The notes: generated by a model not told the origin, from the letters alone. DNA of 64,000 nt from Gnetum montanum (GCA_015680685.1 MNCI01009433.1:2503-66502); one strand, 5' to 3'. Shown: positions 36,869-50,064, counted from the first letter of the stretch. Program-made: numbers and translations.

Positions 36869-37615
36869 CCTCAACATAGACTATGTTCCACCCAGCAACA
36901 TCCTCCATACTATTTAGAACTAGATCATGCATCTAAGGACTACAACAAATTCTTTTAGGATAGATGAAAAGATAGGCATCTCATTAGGAATGACCTACAT
37001 AGCTGGTAAAATTTTCTATTGGTGGCATAATGCTAATTAGGCTTCAAAAGATCAAGTACTCAATAGTGGATACCAAGGTTTGTTTATCACTTTGCTAATA
37101 GAATTCATAGTTGAAGGATCCACCAACTTGAAAACACAAGATAAACTATTGTTAAGTTAGAGGGAATTGTAGAAGCTTGAAGAATTTGAATAGTATAGTG
37201 CTAAATATGATAAGAAGATATACTATTTGGCCCTCTACCAAGATCCTCTCACCAATTATCTCTATCTATGATCACTTCCAAACAAATTAGATTAATTGGT
37301 TCTCCATAATGCTCTTGCTTCCAACATTAATCTTTCTCTCTTTTAATTTGTTGATGTGGTTCATATGGTTTAGCTACTGTTACAAAAAAGCATGCTACAA
37401 TCTAAGTTTGCACAAAGTCCTACCATCTACTATAGTCTATCACAACTTGGATGGCATGTTTGGTTTTGTTAAAGAACAACATCAAAGGAAGTCTTCCTAA
37501 CACCATCCTCAAATATTTTAACCTTGACCATAATGAAGATGGAGAACGTTTCCAGTTAGAAGTAAGGTAAGGTAGTTTTGTAATCATAAGTAAATCCAAA
37601 CAAGAAAGTAGACTC
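36869..37615 (+). pseudogene. Capsid-like segment, unit 7
   Basis: One of two units in which the WW site is followed by a histidine codon (GGTGGCATAAT) rather than a stop; unit 13 is the other. A 63-codon frame at 37309-37500 covers KACYNLSLHKVLPSTIVYHN and KEQHQRKSS. Confidence 0.6.
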
Positions 37616-38606
37616 ATTTGTTTTTACTGGATTCATTGAAAAAAATTTAAAATGACCTAAAAGAAATAGAGATTTCTATCGCAAGTCTAGGAAAATATTA
37701 ACATATATAGTGGCCAAGCCCAAGCCTAGATAAATATAATAGAATAAAAATAAAGATAAGTAGCCTAGCCTTAAAAAATTTACAAATTATACAAATTGAG
37801 CCAAGACCCACAAAAGGATTTATATGGAAATCATAAGTATTGAACCAAAGAAGAAGAAGAGTTCAATAGAATCATAGCATTGTGACCCATTTTCTTGATT
37901 TACCCTTCAAAGAAATAGAGATCTGCAATAGCAACTCTAGATAAATAAATATCTACAATAATTCTAGGCACAACTACAATGCCCAAGCCTACTGGAAGAA
38001 GATAAAATAGAGAGCATTGGTGAAGCCTTACAAATAGATTGATACAGAAATTATAGGTAATGCAGTAATGCCCAACCAATTAAAATAGTGCATCTACTAT
38101 AAAACTATCAATGAACTTATGCATTGATTGATTGAAACTAAATTTAAATAAATGGAATAATCCCATCATTTTTGAAGCAATGATGAGAATCCCCATAGGC
38201 TCAAATTGATGAAATGGATCAAAGAAAAGCTAACCCTTTTAATCAACTCCTTGTATACCCAACAACAAGGTTTATTAATATGTTTTCATGATTACAGTCA
38301 ATACCTTGAGACTCATACTAGGACTATGGGTTGTAGGCCCCTCTTTTTACTAGCTTCCTATATGATAAAACCGTGTTGGAAAATTGAGGGCTGAGAGAGA
38401 CACACTTGGTCCCTAACCTAAAAAGTCACATGGTAACTCCCTAAAACCTTTCATTCCTACTTCATAATAGTTTCACAGGGTAACTTGGGAACTCATTCCC
38501 CACTTACGCTCTCATATTTTGGATTTGTATCCCCTTTCTTCTTCTTTTGGACTAGGATGCAACTTTTGAACTTCTAAATAGGATTCAACAAAGGAAGCCA
38601 TGGCTA

Positions 38607-38998
38607 GTATGCAAGCACAAATCAAATTGTAGAAACATTGAAGGTGATCAAGTATTGAAAATGCAATGTTGCAACAAATGTACAATGGAACACTATAACA
38701 ACATCGGTAGTGTAGAATCTATGGATGCCGATACCAATTTCGATAGATTCAGTGATTTGTGTGATGATATTCTTCTGCATATATTTTTTCATTAAATGTA
38801 TCTTACAAGATAGAAATAAAGTGTTCTGTGCTTTCAAAATGATGGATTTCGTTGCATAGATACTTGCCATAGTTGGATCTGCATATGGCATACTATTTTT
38901 CTAGCTACGATGGTTATGAAGATCAATGGACAAAGATATGCATTTATGAAGAATTAGTAGACCATTTTCTTCTGCATCACCTACCAAAATAGGTAGAA
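38607..38998 (+). pseudogene. F-box remnant, unit 8
   Basis: The frame reads NFDRFSDLCDDILLHIFF, a near-canonical F-box start, after CCNKCTMEHYN. The frame then slips at TATATTTTTTCATT. The SKRW-site TGA and the LPK-stop are present. Confidence 0.6.
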
Positions 38999-39328
38999 GT
39001 GTTTTTGCTATATATGATTTTCTCAAAATTGACTAAATCTTGGTTGCAAAGTGAAACTATTCATAGTGTTGAGTTTCTCACCTTGGTAAACTATGAAGAA
39101 GCCTATGTTTTTGACAATCTATTTTTGTACATGTCTTTGAAAGCTTTGAAACTTAACAATTTTAAATTACTAAACCATTGTTACCCCTTATCTAAGGAGA
39201 TCTATCATTTATCCCTACACCGCGATCCTCTTACCAATTATCTCTATTTAGGATCACTGCCAAACAAATTAGGTCAACTGGTTCTCCATAATTCTCTTGC
39301 TACCAACATTAATCTTTCTCTTTCTTAA
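38999..39328 (+). pseudogene. Fused LRR-capsid frame, unit 8
   Basis: A 109-codon open frame, the unit 8 counterpart of 30657-30941. The LRR text VEFLTLVNYEEAYVFDNLFL and LKALKLNNFKLLNHCYPLS runs in frame into capsid text LTNYLYLGSLPNKLGQ and ends at the shared SLS-stop. It has the longest uninterrupted LRR-capsid join in the array. Confidence 0.55.
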
Positions 39329-39596
39329 TTTGTTTATGTGGTTCATATGTTTTTCCTATAGCTACAAAAAGCATGCTACAATCTAAGTTTGCAAAAAATC
39401 TTGCGATCTACCCTAGTTTGTCGCAACCTAGATGGTGTGTTTGGCTCTATTAAAGAACAACATCAAAGGAAGTCTTCCCGACACCATCCTCAAGCATTTT
39501 AACCTTGACTGCAATGAAGATGGAGAACATTTCTAGTCAGAAGTAAGCCAAGGTAGTTTGGTCATCATAAGTTCATTCAAACAAGAAAGTAGGCTC
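39329..39596 (+). pseudogene. Capsid-like tail, unit 8
   Basis: Continuation after the shared stop, with the KACYNLSLQKILR-like block and the fixed end at 39596. Frames are broken. Confidence 0.5.
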
Positions 39597-40963
39597 ATTT
39601 GTTTTTATTGGATTCATTGAAAAAAAATTTAAAATGTCCTAAAAGAAATAGAGATTGCAATGGCAAGTCTAGACAAAAATTAACATCTACAGTGGCCAAG
39701 CCCAAGCCTAGATAGAAACAATAAAATAAAAATAAAATAAGTAACCTATCCTTAAAAAAATGCACAACTTATAGAAATTGAGCCAAGCTTAACAAAAATA
39801 TTGATATGAAAATTATAGGTATTGAACCCAATGAAAAAGAAGAGTTAAATGGAATCATAGCATTGTGACCCATTTTCTAGATTCATCCTTCAAAGAAATA
39901 GAGATATGCAATAACAACTCTAGAGAAATAAATATCTGCAATGAGTCCAAGAACAACTAGAATGGCCAAGCCTACTGGAAAAAGCTAGAATAGAGATCAG
40001 TGGCCAAGCCTTACAAACATATTGACACATAAATTATAAATAATGCAATAATTCGCAACTAGTTAAAAGAGTGGATTTACTATAAAACTATCAATGAGCT
40101 TATGCATTGATTGATTGAAACTAAATTTAAATAAATGGAATAATCCCACCATTTCTAAAGTAATGATAAAAACCCCCCTAGGCTCAAACTGATGAAATGG
40201 GTATAAGGAAATCCAACCCTTTTAATCAACTCCTTGTATACCCAACAATAAGGTTTATTAATATTTTTCTTGGGTTACAGTTAATACCCCAAGGCCTATT
40301 CTAGGACTATGGGTTGTAGACCCCTCCTTTTACTAGCTTCGTATATGATGAAGCCATGTTGGAAAACTATGGATTGAGAGAGACACACTTGGTTCTTAAC
40401 CTAAAGAGTCACATGGTAATTCCCTAAAATCATTTGTTATCACTCCATAGTAGTGACACAGGGTAACTCAAGAACTTGATCCCCACTTATGCCCTCATAT
40501 TTTGTATTTGTATGCCCTTTCTTATTCTTTTGGACTAGGATGCAACTTTTCAACTTATAGATATGGTTCTACAGAGGAAGCCATGGCTGAAGCAAAATCT
40601 CATTTTTGCATAGATGCTATTCAAGATTGTGTAACCTTGTTTCTACATAGGTGTAGTTTCTAATATTGGAAAAAAATTATGCTTCAATTTCCAATTTTGT
40701 AATGGTAACCTCATTTCTATACAACCATAGTTTACAATCTAGAAGACATTTTGTAACTTCCTTTTTACATAGCTACAGTTTACAATCTTAAAAAGATTTT
40801 GTAACCTTCTTTCTGCACAATTGTAGTTTCGATATTAGAAAAAATTTAAGCTCTAGTTACAGTTATGTAATAGTTTATTAATGTATTGATTTTGATAAGG
40901 ATGTTTTTAACTGTGGTTTTCACTCTTTATTTTTCACAAGGAATAAATAGAGGTTCATCCCTA

Positions 40964-42069
40964 GTATGCAAGCATAGATCAAATTCTGGAAACATTGAAG
41001 ATGATTAAGTATCAATGATGCAATGCTACAAAAAATGTACAAGGGAATGCTGTAACAACACTGGTAGTGTAGAAATTTTGTATGTCGATACCAATGTCAA
41101 TAGATTCAATGATTTGTGTGATGATATTCTTATGCATATTTTTCCATTCATTGTATCTTACAAGATAGTAGTAAGGTTTTCTATGCTTTCAAAATGATGG
41201 ATTTCACTGTATACCTACTTGCCATGGTTTTATCTCCACATGGGAGACTATTTTTCTAGCTACGATGGTTACAAAGATTAATGGACAAAGATATGCATCT
41301 ATAAAGAAGTGGTAGACCATCTGCTTCTACATCACCTACCAAAATAGGGAGAAGTATTGTTGCTAGATACGATTTTCTCAAAATCAACTAAAGCTTGGTG
41401 GCAAAGTATAGCTATTCATAATGTTGAGTTTCTCAACTTGGTAAACTATGAAGAAGCCTATGTTTTTGTGCATGTCCCTAAAGGCTTTGAAACTTGACAA
41501 TTTTAAATTACTGAACCATTGTTACCCCTTATCTTTTACTTAGTTTCCACACTTAAGGCACTACCATCTTTGTGATGTTACTATAACTCTAGACTTCGGG
41601 CCCTTTCTTAAGAAATTTTCTATTCTCTATTATCTTTGATTATAAAATACAAGAGTGGACAGTTTCAACTACAACACTAGCCAATTTTCAATCCCATCGA
41701 AGACTTTGCAAAGTTTGGATATTGAGAATCTAAGAGCAAATATGGAATATCTTGAAATTCAGTTAGCATGTCCATACTTGCTAACTTTGGATATTTCAAA
41801 TTTAGCACTAATTTTACTACAACCACAATCAAGATGCCCACAATTGGAGAAACTAATATTTAATGAAGTTGGATTGTTGAAGACTTTGTTTCCATGCGTA
41901 AAGCATGCAATGTTAGGCAAACATGGGTTGTTGCAATTGATGACCTTATATGGGGACTTGACATGCCTAAAATGCAATGGGAGCAACCTAGCCTAATTGA
42001 GAGCAACAAGGCACTAGCAAGTATTAGAGAATGTAGCAAGGTTTTCAAATTTGGATATTCTGGTTCTTT
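40964..42069 (+). pseudogene. F-box/LRR-like pseudogene, unit 9 (best-kept LRR)
   Basis: The open piece 41015-41197 has CYKKCTRECCN and NVNRFNDLCDDILMHIFPF, stopping at the SKRW-site TGA. The 113-codon piece 41655-41996 is the cleanest LRR stretch in the window. It carries repeating blocks LQSLDIENLRANMEYLEI, CPYLLTLDISNLALI, CPQLEKLIFNEVGLL and LTCLKCNGSNLA, spaced about 22-27 residues as in plant F-box/LRR proteins. An intact gene of this type would be about 350-450 residues; stops between the pieces remain. Confidence 0.7.
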
Positions 42070-42811
42070 CCTTGACATAGACTATGTTCCACCTAGTGAC
42101 ATCCTACATACTATTTAGAATTGGATTGAGCATCTAAGGATTACAGCAAATTCTTTTAGAATAGATGAAAAGATAGGAATCTCATTAAGAATTACCTACA
42201 CAACTAGTAAAATTCCCTATTGGTGGAAGAATGCTGATCAGGCTTCAAAAGATCAAGTAATCAACAATGGATACCAAGTTTTTTTATCACTTTGCTAACA
42301 GAATTCATAGTTGAAGGATCCACCAACTTGAAAACACAAGATAAACTATCATTAAATTAGAGGGAATTGTACAAGCTTGAAGAATTTGAACAATACAGTG
42401 CTGAATATGCTAAGGAGATTTATCATTTAGCCCTACACTAAGATCCTCTCACCAATTATCTCTATCTATGATTAGTGCCAAACAAATTAGGTCAATTGGT
42501 TCTCCATAATTCTCTTGCTGCCAAAATTAATCTTTCTCTTTCTTAATTTGTTGATGTGGTTCATATGCTTCACCTACAACTGCAAAGATCATGCTATAAT
42601 CTAAGTTTGCACAAAATCCTTTCATCTACCATAGTCTATTACAACCTTGATCGTGTTTGGTTCTGTTAAAGAACAACATTGGAGAAAGACTTCTCGATGC
42701 CAACCTCAAACATTTTAATGTTGACCATAAGGAGACAGAGAATGTTTCCAATCAGAAGTAAGCCAAGGTAGTTTCATCATCATAAGTTCATTTGAATAAG
42801 AAAGTAGGCTC
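42070..42811 (+). pseudogene. Capsid-like segment, unit 9
   Basis: Here WW is followed by AAG (lysine) rather than a stop. A 1-2 base loss after ACAATGGATACCAAG shifts the frame before the FLSLC-type text. The LGSLPNK block has become a stop-containing version. Confidence 0.55.
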
Positions 42812-44179
42812 ATTTTTTTTATTAGATTCACTAAAAAATTTTCAAATGGCTTGAAGGAAATAGAGATTGCAATGGAAAGTCTAGGAAAATATTAACATCT
42901 ACAATGGCCAAGCCCAAGCCTAGATAAAAATAATAAAATAAAAATAAAGATAAGTAGCCTAGCCTTAAAAAACATGCATAAATTATACAAATTGAGTCAA
43001 GCCTCCCAAAATAATTAATATGGAAATTATATGTATTGAACCCAAAAAAAGAAGAGTTCAATGGAATAATAGCATTGTGACCCATTTTCTAGATTCACCC
43101 TTCAAAGAAATAGAGATATGCAATAGCAACTCTAGAGAAATAAATATATGCAATGAGTTTGGGAACAACTAGAATGCCCAAGCCTACTAGAAAAAGATAA
43201 AATAGAGAGAAGTGGCCAAGCCTTACAAATAGATTGACATAGAAATTATAGGTAATGTGTTTATGCCCAAGCAGTTTGAAGAATGGATTTACTATAAAAC
43301 TATAAATGAGCTTATGCATTGATTGATTGAAACTAAATTTAAATAAATGGAATAATCCCATCATTTCTAAAGAAATGATGAGAACCCCCATAGGCTCAAA
43401 CTAATGAAATGGGTCAAAGAAAAGTTGACCATTTTAATCAACTTTTTGTATACCTAGCAATAAGGTTTATCAATATGTTTTCATGATTACAATCAAAACC
43501 TTGACATCCATACAAAGACTATGGATCATGAGCCACTCTTTTTACTGGCTTCCTATATGCTAAAACCATGTTGGAAAACCAAGGGTTGAGAGAGAAATAC
43601 TTGTTCCCTAACCTAAAAATTTGCATGGTAACTCCTTAAAATCAGTCATTCCCTATCCATAGTAGTGTCATAGGGTAACTCAGGAACTCGTTCCTCACTT
43701 ACATCCTCATATTTTGGATTTGTATCCCCTTTATTCTTCTTTTGGACTAGGATGCAACTTTTCAACTTCCAAATATGGTTCGATAGAGGAAGCCATGGCT
43801 GAAGTGAAACCTCATTTTTGCATAGCTACAATTCAAGATTGTGTAACCTTCTTTTTGCATAGCTTTAGTTTATAATATTGGAAAAAATTTATGGTCTAGT
43901 TTCCAGTTTTGTAATGGTAACCTCATTTCTATGTAATCATAGTTTACAATATAGAAAAGATTTTTTGTAACTTCCTTTTTACATAGTTGTAGTTTACAAT
44001 CTTGAAACTATTTCTTAACCTCATTTCTGCATAGTTGTAGTTTCAATATTAGAAAACATTTAAGCTCTAGTTTACAATTTTGTAACAGTTTATTAACATT
44101 TCGATTTTGATCAGGATGTTTTTAACTATGATTTTTCACTCTTTCTTTTTCACAAGGAATAAAAAAAGGTTCATTCATG

Positions 44180-45151
44180 GTATCCAAGCATAGAAAAAAA
44201 TTTTGAAACACTAAAGATGATCAAGTATTGACAATGTAATGCTGCAACAAATGTATAAGAGAACGCTGTAACAACATTGATAGTGCAGAATCTATGGATG
44301 TTGATACCAATGTCGATAAATTCAGTGATTTGTGTGATGATATTCTTCTACATATTTTGACATTGACTATATCTTACAACATAGTAGTAAGGTGTTTTAT
44401 GCTTTTAAAATCATGGATTTCACTACATACCTACTTGCCATGGTTTTATCTCCATATGGGAGACAATTTTTTTAATTATGATGGTTACAAAGATTAGTGG
44501 ATAAGGATATGCATCTATGAAGAAGTGGTAGACCATATACTTCTGCATCACCTACCAAAATAGGTAGAAGTGTTGTCACTAGATACAATTTTCTTAAAAT
44601 CAACTAAATTTTATTTGCAAAGTGTAGCTATTCATAATGTTTACTTTCTCACCTTGGTAAACTTTGAAGAAGCCTATGTTTTTGTGCATGTCTCTAAAAG
44701 CTTTGAAATTTGATGGTTTTAAATTACTAAACGATTGTTATGCCTTATCGTTTACTTAGTTTCCACATTTAAGGCATTTCCATATTTGTGATGTTACTAT
44801 AACTCTAGAATTAGGGCCCTTCCTTGAGAAATACCTTGTTCTCTATTATCTTTGAGTGGAAAATGTTAGAGTGGATAGTTTTAGCTACAACACCAACCAA
44901 TTCTCAATCCTATTGAAGACTCTACAAATTTTTGAGATTGAAAATCCAAGAGCAATTATGGGATATCTCAAAATTCAATTAACATGTCCACACTTGATAA
45001 CTTTGGATATTTCAGATTTAGCACTGATTGTATTATGGCCGTAAGCAAGATGCCCACAATTGGACAAACTAATATTTAATGAAGTTGGATTTCCAAAGAC
45101 TTTGTTTCCATGTGTGAAGCATGTAATGTCAAGGCAACATGGGTAGTTGAA
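44180..45151 (+). pseudogene. F-box/LRR-like pseudogene, unit 10 (F-box frame open)
   Basis: The open frame 44294-44497 runs through the F-box NVDKFSDLCDDILLHILTL and, unlike most units, across the SKRW site (LLKSWISLHTYLPWFYLHM), then stops after the GYKD text. It is the best-preserved F-box plus post-F-box segment, although D-R is changed to D-K. A further open piece, 44856-45044, holds LQIFEIENPRAIMGYLKI and CPHLITLDISDLALIVLWP. Confidence 0.7.
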
Positions 45152-45539
45152 ATGGCCCTGCACCAAGATCCTTTCACCAATTATCTCTATCTAGGATCAT
45201 TGCCAAATAGATTAGGTCAATTGGTCCTCCATAATGCTCTTGCTACCAACATTAATCTTTCTCTTTCTTAATTTGTTGATGTGGTTCATATGGTTAACCT
45301 GCAGCTACAAAAAGCATGCTACAATCTAATTTTGCACAAAATCCTACCATTTGCCACATTCTATCACAACCTGGATGGTGTGTTTGGTTCTATTAAAGAA
45401 TAACATCAAAGGAAGTCTTCTCAACGCAAACCTCAAACATTTTACCCTCGACTATGACGAAGATGGAGAACGTTTCTAGTCAAAAGTAAGCCCATATAGC
45501 TTTGTCATCATAAGTTCATCCAAAGAAGAAAGTAGGCTC
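45152..45539 (+). pseudogene. Truncated capsid-like segment, unit 10
   Basis: Begins at LHQDPFTNYLYLGSL-like text directly after the deletion join, then the usual LATNINLSLS-stop and KACYNLILHKILP text. It ends at the fixed point 45539. Confidence 0.55.
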
Positions 45540-46903
45540 ATTTGTTTTTACTAGATTCATTAAAAAAATTTAAAATGACCTGAAATAAATAGAGATTGCA
45601 ATGGAAAGTCTAGGAAAATTAACATCTACAGTGGCCAAGACCAACCATAGATAAAAATAATAAAATAGAAATAAAGATAAGTATCCTAGCATTAAAAAAT
45701 GCATAAATTACAGAAATTGAGCTAAGCCATGCAAAAGGATTGATATGGAAGTTATAGGTATTGAACCTAAAAATAGAAGAGTTCAATTGAATCATAGCAT
45801 TGTGACCCATTTTTTGGATTCACCCTTTAAAGAAATAGAGATCTACAATAGAAATTCTAGAGAAATAAATATCTGCAATGAGTCTAGACACAACTAGAAT
45901 GGCCAAGCCTACTAGAAAAAGATAAAATAGAGAGCAATGACAAAGCCTTACAAATAGATTGACATAGAAATTATAGGTAATGCAGTAATGCCTGACAAGT
46001 TAAAAGAGTGGATTTACTATAAAACTATCAATGAGCTTATGCATTAATTGATTGAAACTAAATTTAAATAAATGGAATAATCCCACAAGTTTTGAAGCAA
46101 TGATGAGAACTCCCATAGGCTAAAATTGATGAAATGGGTCAAAGGAAAGCCAACCCTTTTAATCAACTCCTTGTATACTTAGCAACAAGGTTTATCAATG
46201 TGTTTTCATGATTAAATTCAATACCTCAAGACCCATACCAGGACTATGGCTTGCAAGACCCTCTTTTTACTAGCTTCCTATATGTTGAAACCATGTTGGG
46301 AACCCTGGGGTTGAGAGAGACACACTTGGTCCCCTAACCTAAAAGGTCGCATGGTAACTCCCTAAAATCATTAGTTCCCACTCCATAGTAGTATCACATG
46401 GTAACTCGGGGACTCATTTCCCATTTACACCCTCATATTTTGGATTTGTATCCCCTTTCTTCTTCTTTTGGACTGGGATGCAACTTTTCAACTTCTAGAT
46501 AAAGTTCGATAGAGGAAGCCATAGCTAAAGTAAAACCTCATTTTTGCATAGCTATAGTTCAAGATTATGTAACATTCTTTCTACATAGGTGTAGTTTTTA
46601 ATACTGGAAATAATTTATGCTCCAAGTTCTAGTTTTGTAATGGTAACCTCATTTCTGTGCAACTATAGTTTACAATCTAGAAGAGATTTTGTAACTTCCT
46701 TTTTACACAACTGTAATTTACAATCTTGAAAAAATTTTGTAACCCCCTTTCTACATAGCTACAGTTTTTAATATTAGAAAAAATTTAACTCCAATTTATA
46801 GTTTTGTAATCGTTTATTAACATTTTGATTTTGATAAGGATGTTTTAACTATGATTTTTCACTCTTTATTTTTCATAGGGAATAAATAGTGGTTCATCCC
46901 TAG

Positions 46904-47950
46904 TATGCAAGCATACACCAAATTCTAGAAACATTGACAATGATCAAGTACTAATGATATAATGTTTCAACAAATGTATAAGGGAATCGGCAGTGTAGAA
47001 TCTATGGATGTTGATACCAATGTCGATAGATTCTAGGATTTGTGTGATGATATTCTTATGCATATTTTCTCATTGACTGTATCTTACAAGATAGCAATAA
47101 GGTGTTCTATTATTTTAAAATGATGGATTTCACTACATACTAGCTTGCTAGGGTTTTATCTCCACATTACAGACTATTTTTCTAGCTAAGATGGTTACAA
47201 AGATCAATGGACAAAGATATCCATCTATGAAGAAGTGGTAGACCATCTACTTCTACATCACCTCCCAAAATAGGCAGAAGTGTTTTCGCTAGATACAATT
47301 TTCTTAGAATCAAGTAAAGCTTGATTGCAAACTGTAATTTTTCATAATGTTGAGTTTCTCACCTTGGTAAACTATGAAGAAGCCTATGTGTTTGTGCATG
47401 TCTCTAAAAGCTTTGAAACTTGATGGTTTAAAATTATTGAACCATTATTACCCCTTATCTTTTACTTAGTTTCCACACTTAGGGCACTACCATCTTCGTG
47501 ACGTTATTGTAACTCTAGACTTGGGGTCCTTTCTTGAGAAATTCCTTGTTCTCTATTATCTTGGACTGGAAAATGTTAGAGTGAATAGTTTTAGCTATAA
47601 CACCAACCAATTTTCAATCCCATCATAGAGTCTACAAATTTTGGATATTGAGAATCTGAGAGCAAACATGAGATATCTCAAAATTTAGTTAGCATGTCCA
47701 CACTTGCTAACTTTGGATATTTCAGATTTAGCACTAATTGTATTATGGCCACAGATTGCCAAAGACTTTGTTTCCATGCATGAAGCATGCAATGTTAGGA
47801 CAACATGGGTACTTGCAATGGCTAACCTTGGGTGGGGACTTAACATGCCTAAAATGCAATGGGAGTAGCCTAGCCTAATTGAGAGCAACAAGGCACTAGA
47901 AAGTACTAGAGAATGTAGCAAGGTTTTCAAATTTGGAGATTCTGGTGCTT
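46904..47950 (+). pseudogene. F-box/LRR-like pseudogene, unit 11
   Basis: A roughly 30-bp loss before the F-box removes part of the Cys-rich lead (GTATAAGGGAATCGGCAGTG). The F-box survives as NVDRF-stop then DDILMHIFSLTVSYK. About 48 bp are deleted from the LRR at 47756 (TTATGGCCACAGATTGCC), taking out the CPQLEKLIF block. Stops occur at the other shared sites. Confidence 0.6.
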
Positions 47951-48698
47951 TCCTTGACATCGACTATGTTCCACCCAACAACATCCTGCATACTATTCAG
48001 AATTGAATCAAGTATCAAAGGATTACAACAAATTCTTTTAGGACAAATGAAAAGATAGACATCTCATTAGGAGTGACCTACATAGCTAGTAAAATTCGCT
48101 ATTGGTTGCAAAATGCTGATTAGGCTTCAAAAGATCAAGTACTCAACAGTGGATACCAAGGTTTGTTTATCACTTTGCTAATATAATTCATAGTTGAAGG
48201 ATCCACCAACTTGAAAACCCAAGATAAACTATTGTTAAGTTAGAGGAAATTGTACAAGCTTGAAGAATTTGAACAATATAATGTTGAATATGATAAGGAG
48301 ATCTATTATTTGGCCCTCCACTAAGATCCTCTCATCAATTATCTCTATCTACAATCACTACCAAACAAATTAGGTCAACTGGTTCTTCATAATGCTCTTG
48401 CTACCAACATTAATCTTTCTCTCTTTTAATTTGTTGATGTGCTTCATATGGTTCAACTACTGTTACAAAAAAGCATGCTACAATCTAAGTTCGTACAAAA
48501 TCCTACCATCTACCATAGTCTATCACAACCTGGATGGTATGTCTTATTTTCTTAAAGAACAACATTGAAGGAAGTCTTCCCAATACCAACATCAAAAATT
48601 TTAACCTCGACCATGATGAAGATGGAGAACGTTTCTAGTGAAAAGTAAGCCAAGGAAGTTTTGATGTCATAAGTTCATTTGAAGAAGAAAGTAGGCTC
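47951..48698 (+). pseudogene. Capsid-like segment, unit 11
   Basis: The WW site reads TGGTTGCAAAAT, keeping a glutamine codon (CAA) where most units have TAG, which supports glutamine as the older state. It is otherwise complete, with the KLLLS-stop at the usual place. Confidence 0.55.
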
Positions 48699-50064
48699 AT
48701 TTGTTTTTACTGGATTCACTAAAAAAATTTAAAATGGCCTAAAAGAAATACAAATTGCAATGGCAATTCTAGGAAAATATTAACATCTCTAATGGCCAAG
48801 CCTAAGGCTAGATAAAAACAATAAAATAAAAATAAATATAAGTAGCCTAGCATTAAAAAATGCACAAATTATAGAAATTGAGCAAAGCCCCACAAAAGGA
48901 TTGATATGGAAATTAGAGGTATTGAACCTAAGAAAAGATGAGTTCAACAGAATCATAGCATTGTGACCCATTTTCTAGATTCATCCTTCAAAGAAACAGA
49001 GATCTACGATAGCAACTCTAGAGAAATAAATATCTACAATGAGTCTAGGCACAACTAGAATGGCCAAGCCTATTTGAGAAAGATAAAATATAGAGTAGTG
49101 GCCAAGCCTTACAAATAGATTGACATAGAAATTATAGGTAATGCAGTAATGCTCAACTAGTTAAAAGAGTGGATTTATAATAGAACTATCAATGAGCTTA
49201 TTAATTGATTAATTAAAACTAAATTTAGATAAATGGAATAATCCCACCATTTCTAAAGCAATGATGAGAACCCCCATAGGCTCAAGCTAATGAAATGGGT
49301 TAAAGGAAAGCCAACCCTTTTAATCAACTCCTTGTATACCCAACAAAAAATTTTATCAATATGTTTTTGTTATTATAGTTGATCACCTGAGACCTGTACT
49401 CGAACTATGGGTTGGGGGCCCCTCTTTTTACTAACTTACAATATGGTGAAACCATGTTGGAAAATCGGGGTTTGAGAGAGAAACACTTGGTCCTTAACCT
49501 AAAAAGTCATATGGTAACTCCCAAAAATCATTCATTCCCACTCCATAGTAGTGTCATAGGGTAACTTAGGAACTCATTCCTCACTTACACCCTCATCTTT
49601 ACATTCATATTCCCTTCCCTCTTCTTTTGCATTGGGATGTGACTTTTCAACTTCTAGATACAGTTCGACAGAGAAAGCCATGGCTTAAGCAAAACCTCAT
49701 TTTTGCATTATTGTAGTTTAATATTGTGTAATCTTCTTTCTCCACAGGTGTAGTTTATAATATTGCAAAAAATTTATGCTACAATTTCTAGTTTTGTAAT
49801 GGTAACCTCATTTCTATGCAACTATAATTTACAATCTATAAAAGATTTTGGAGCTTCCTTTTTACATAACTATAGTGTACAATCTTGAAAATATTTTGTA
49901 GCCTCCTTTCTGCATAGTTGTAGTTTTCAATATTAGAAAAAATTTAAGCTTCATTTTATAGTTTTTTAATAGTTTATTAACGTTTTGATTTTGATAAGGA
50001 TGTTTTTAATTGTGATTTATCACTCTCTTTTTTTCACAAGGAATAAATAGAGGTTCATCCCATG

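Larger units (their letters stand above)
34408..37615 (+). repeat. Array unit 7
   Basis: Full-length, 3.21 kb. Leader 34408-35375, minisatellite 35390-35715, F-box/LRR 35763-36868, capsid-like 36869-37615. Confidence 0.85.
37616..39596 (+). repeat. Array unit 8 (short form, about 1.98 kb)
   Basis: Same two deletion joins as unit 5: CCATGGCT to AGTATGCAAGC at about 38606, and CCCCTTATCT to AAGGAGATCTAT at about 39190. A 62-codon leader frame at 38206-38394 (LLINSLYTQQQGL) corresponds to broken text in other leaders. Confidence 0.85.
39597..42811 (+). repeat. Array unit 9
   Basis: Full-length, 3.2 kb. Leader 39597-40590, minisatellite 40605-40920, F-box/LRR 40964-42069, capsid-like 42070-42811. 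Confidence 0.85.
42812..45539 (+). repeat. Array unit 10 (2.73 kb, capsid part truncated)
   Basis: About 490 bp shorter than a full unit. The loss lies at about 45152, where GTTGAAATGG joins CCCTGCACCAAGATCC, removing the end of the LRR and the first two-thirds of the capsid-like block. Confidence 0.85.
45540..48698 (+). repeat. Array unit 11
   Basis: 3.16 kb. Leader 45540-46530, minisatellite 46540-46860, F-box/LRR 46904-47950, capsid-like 47951-48698. The antisense 91-codon frame at 47960-47685 is a shadow of the LRR text. Confidence 0.85.

Noticed and set aside
30226-39200. Short units 5 and 8 as spliced retrocopies of full units
   Set aside because: The removed segments do not begin with GT or end with AG at the joins, and the short units keep all other non-coding leader sequence, so they are deletions.
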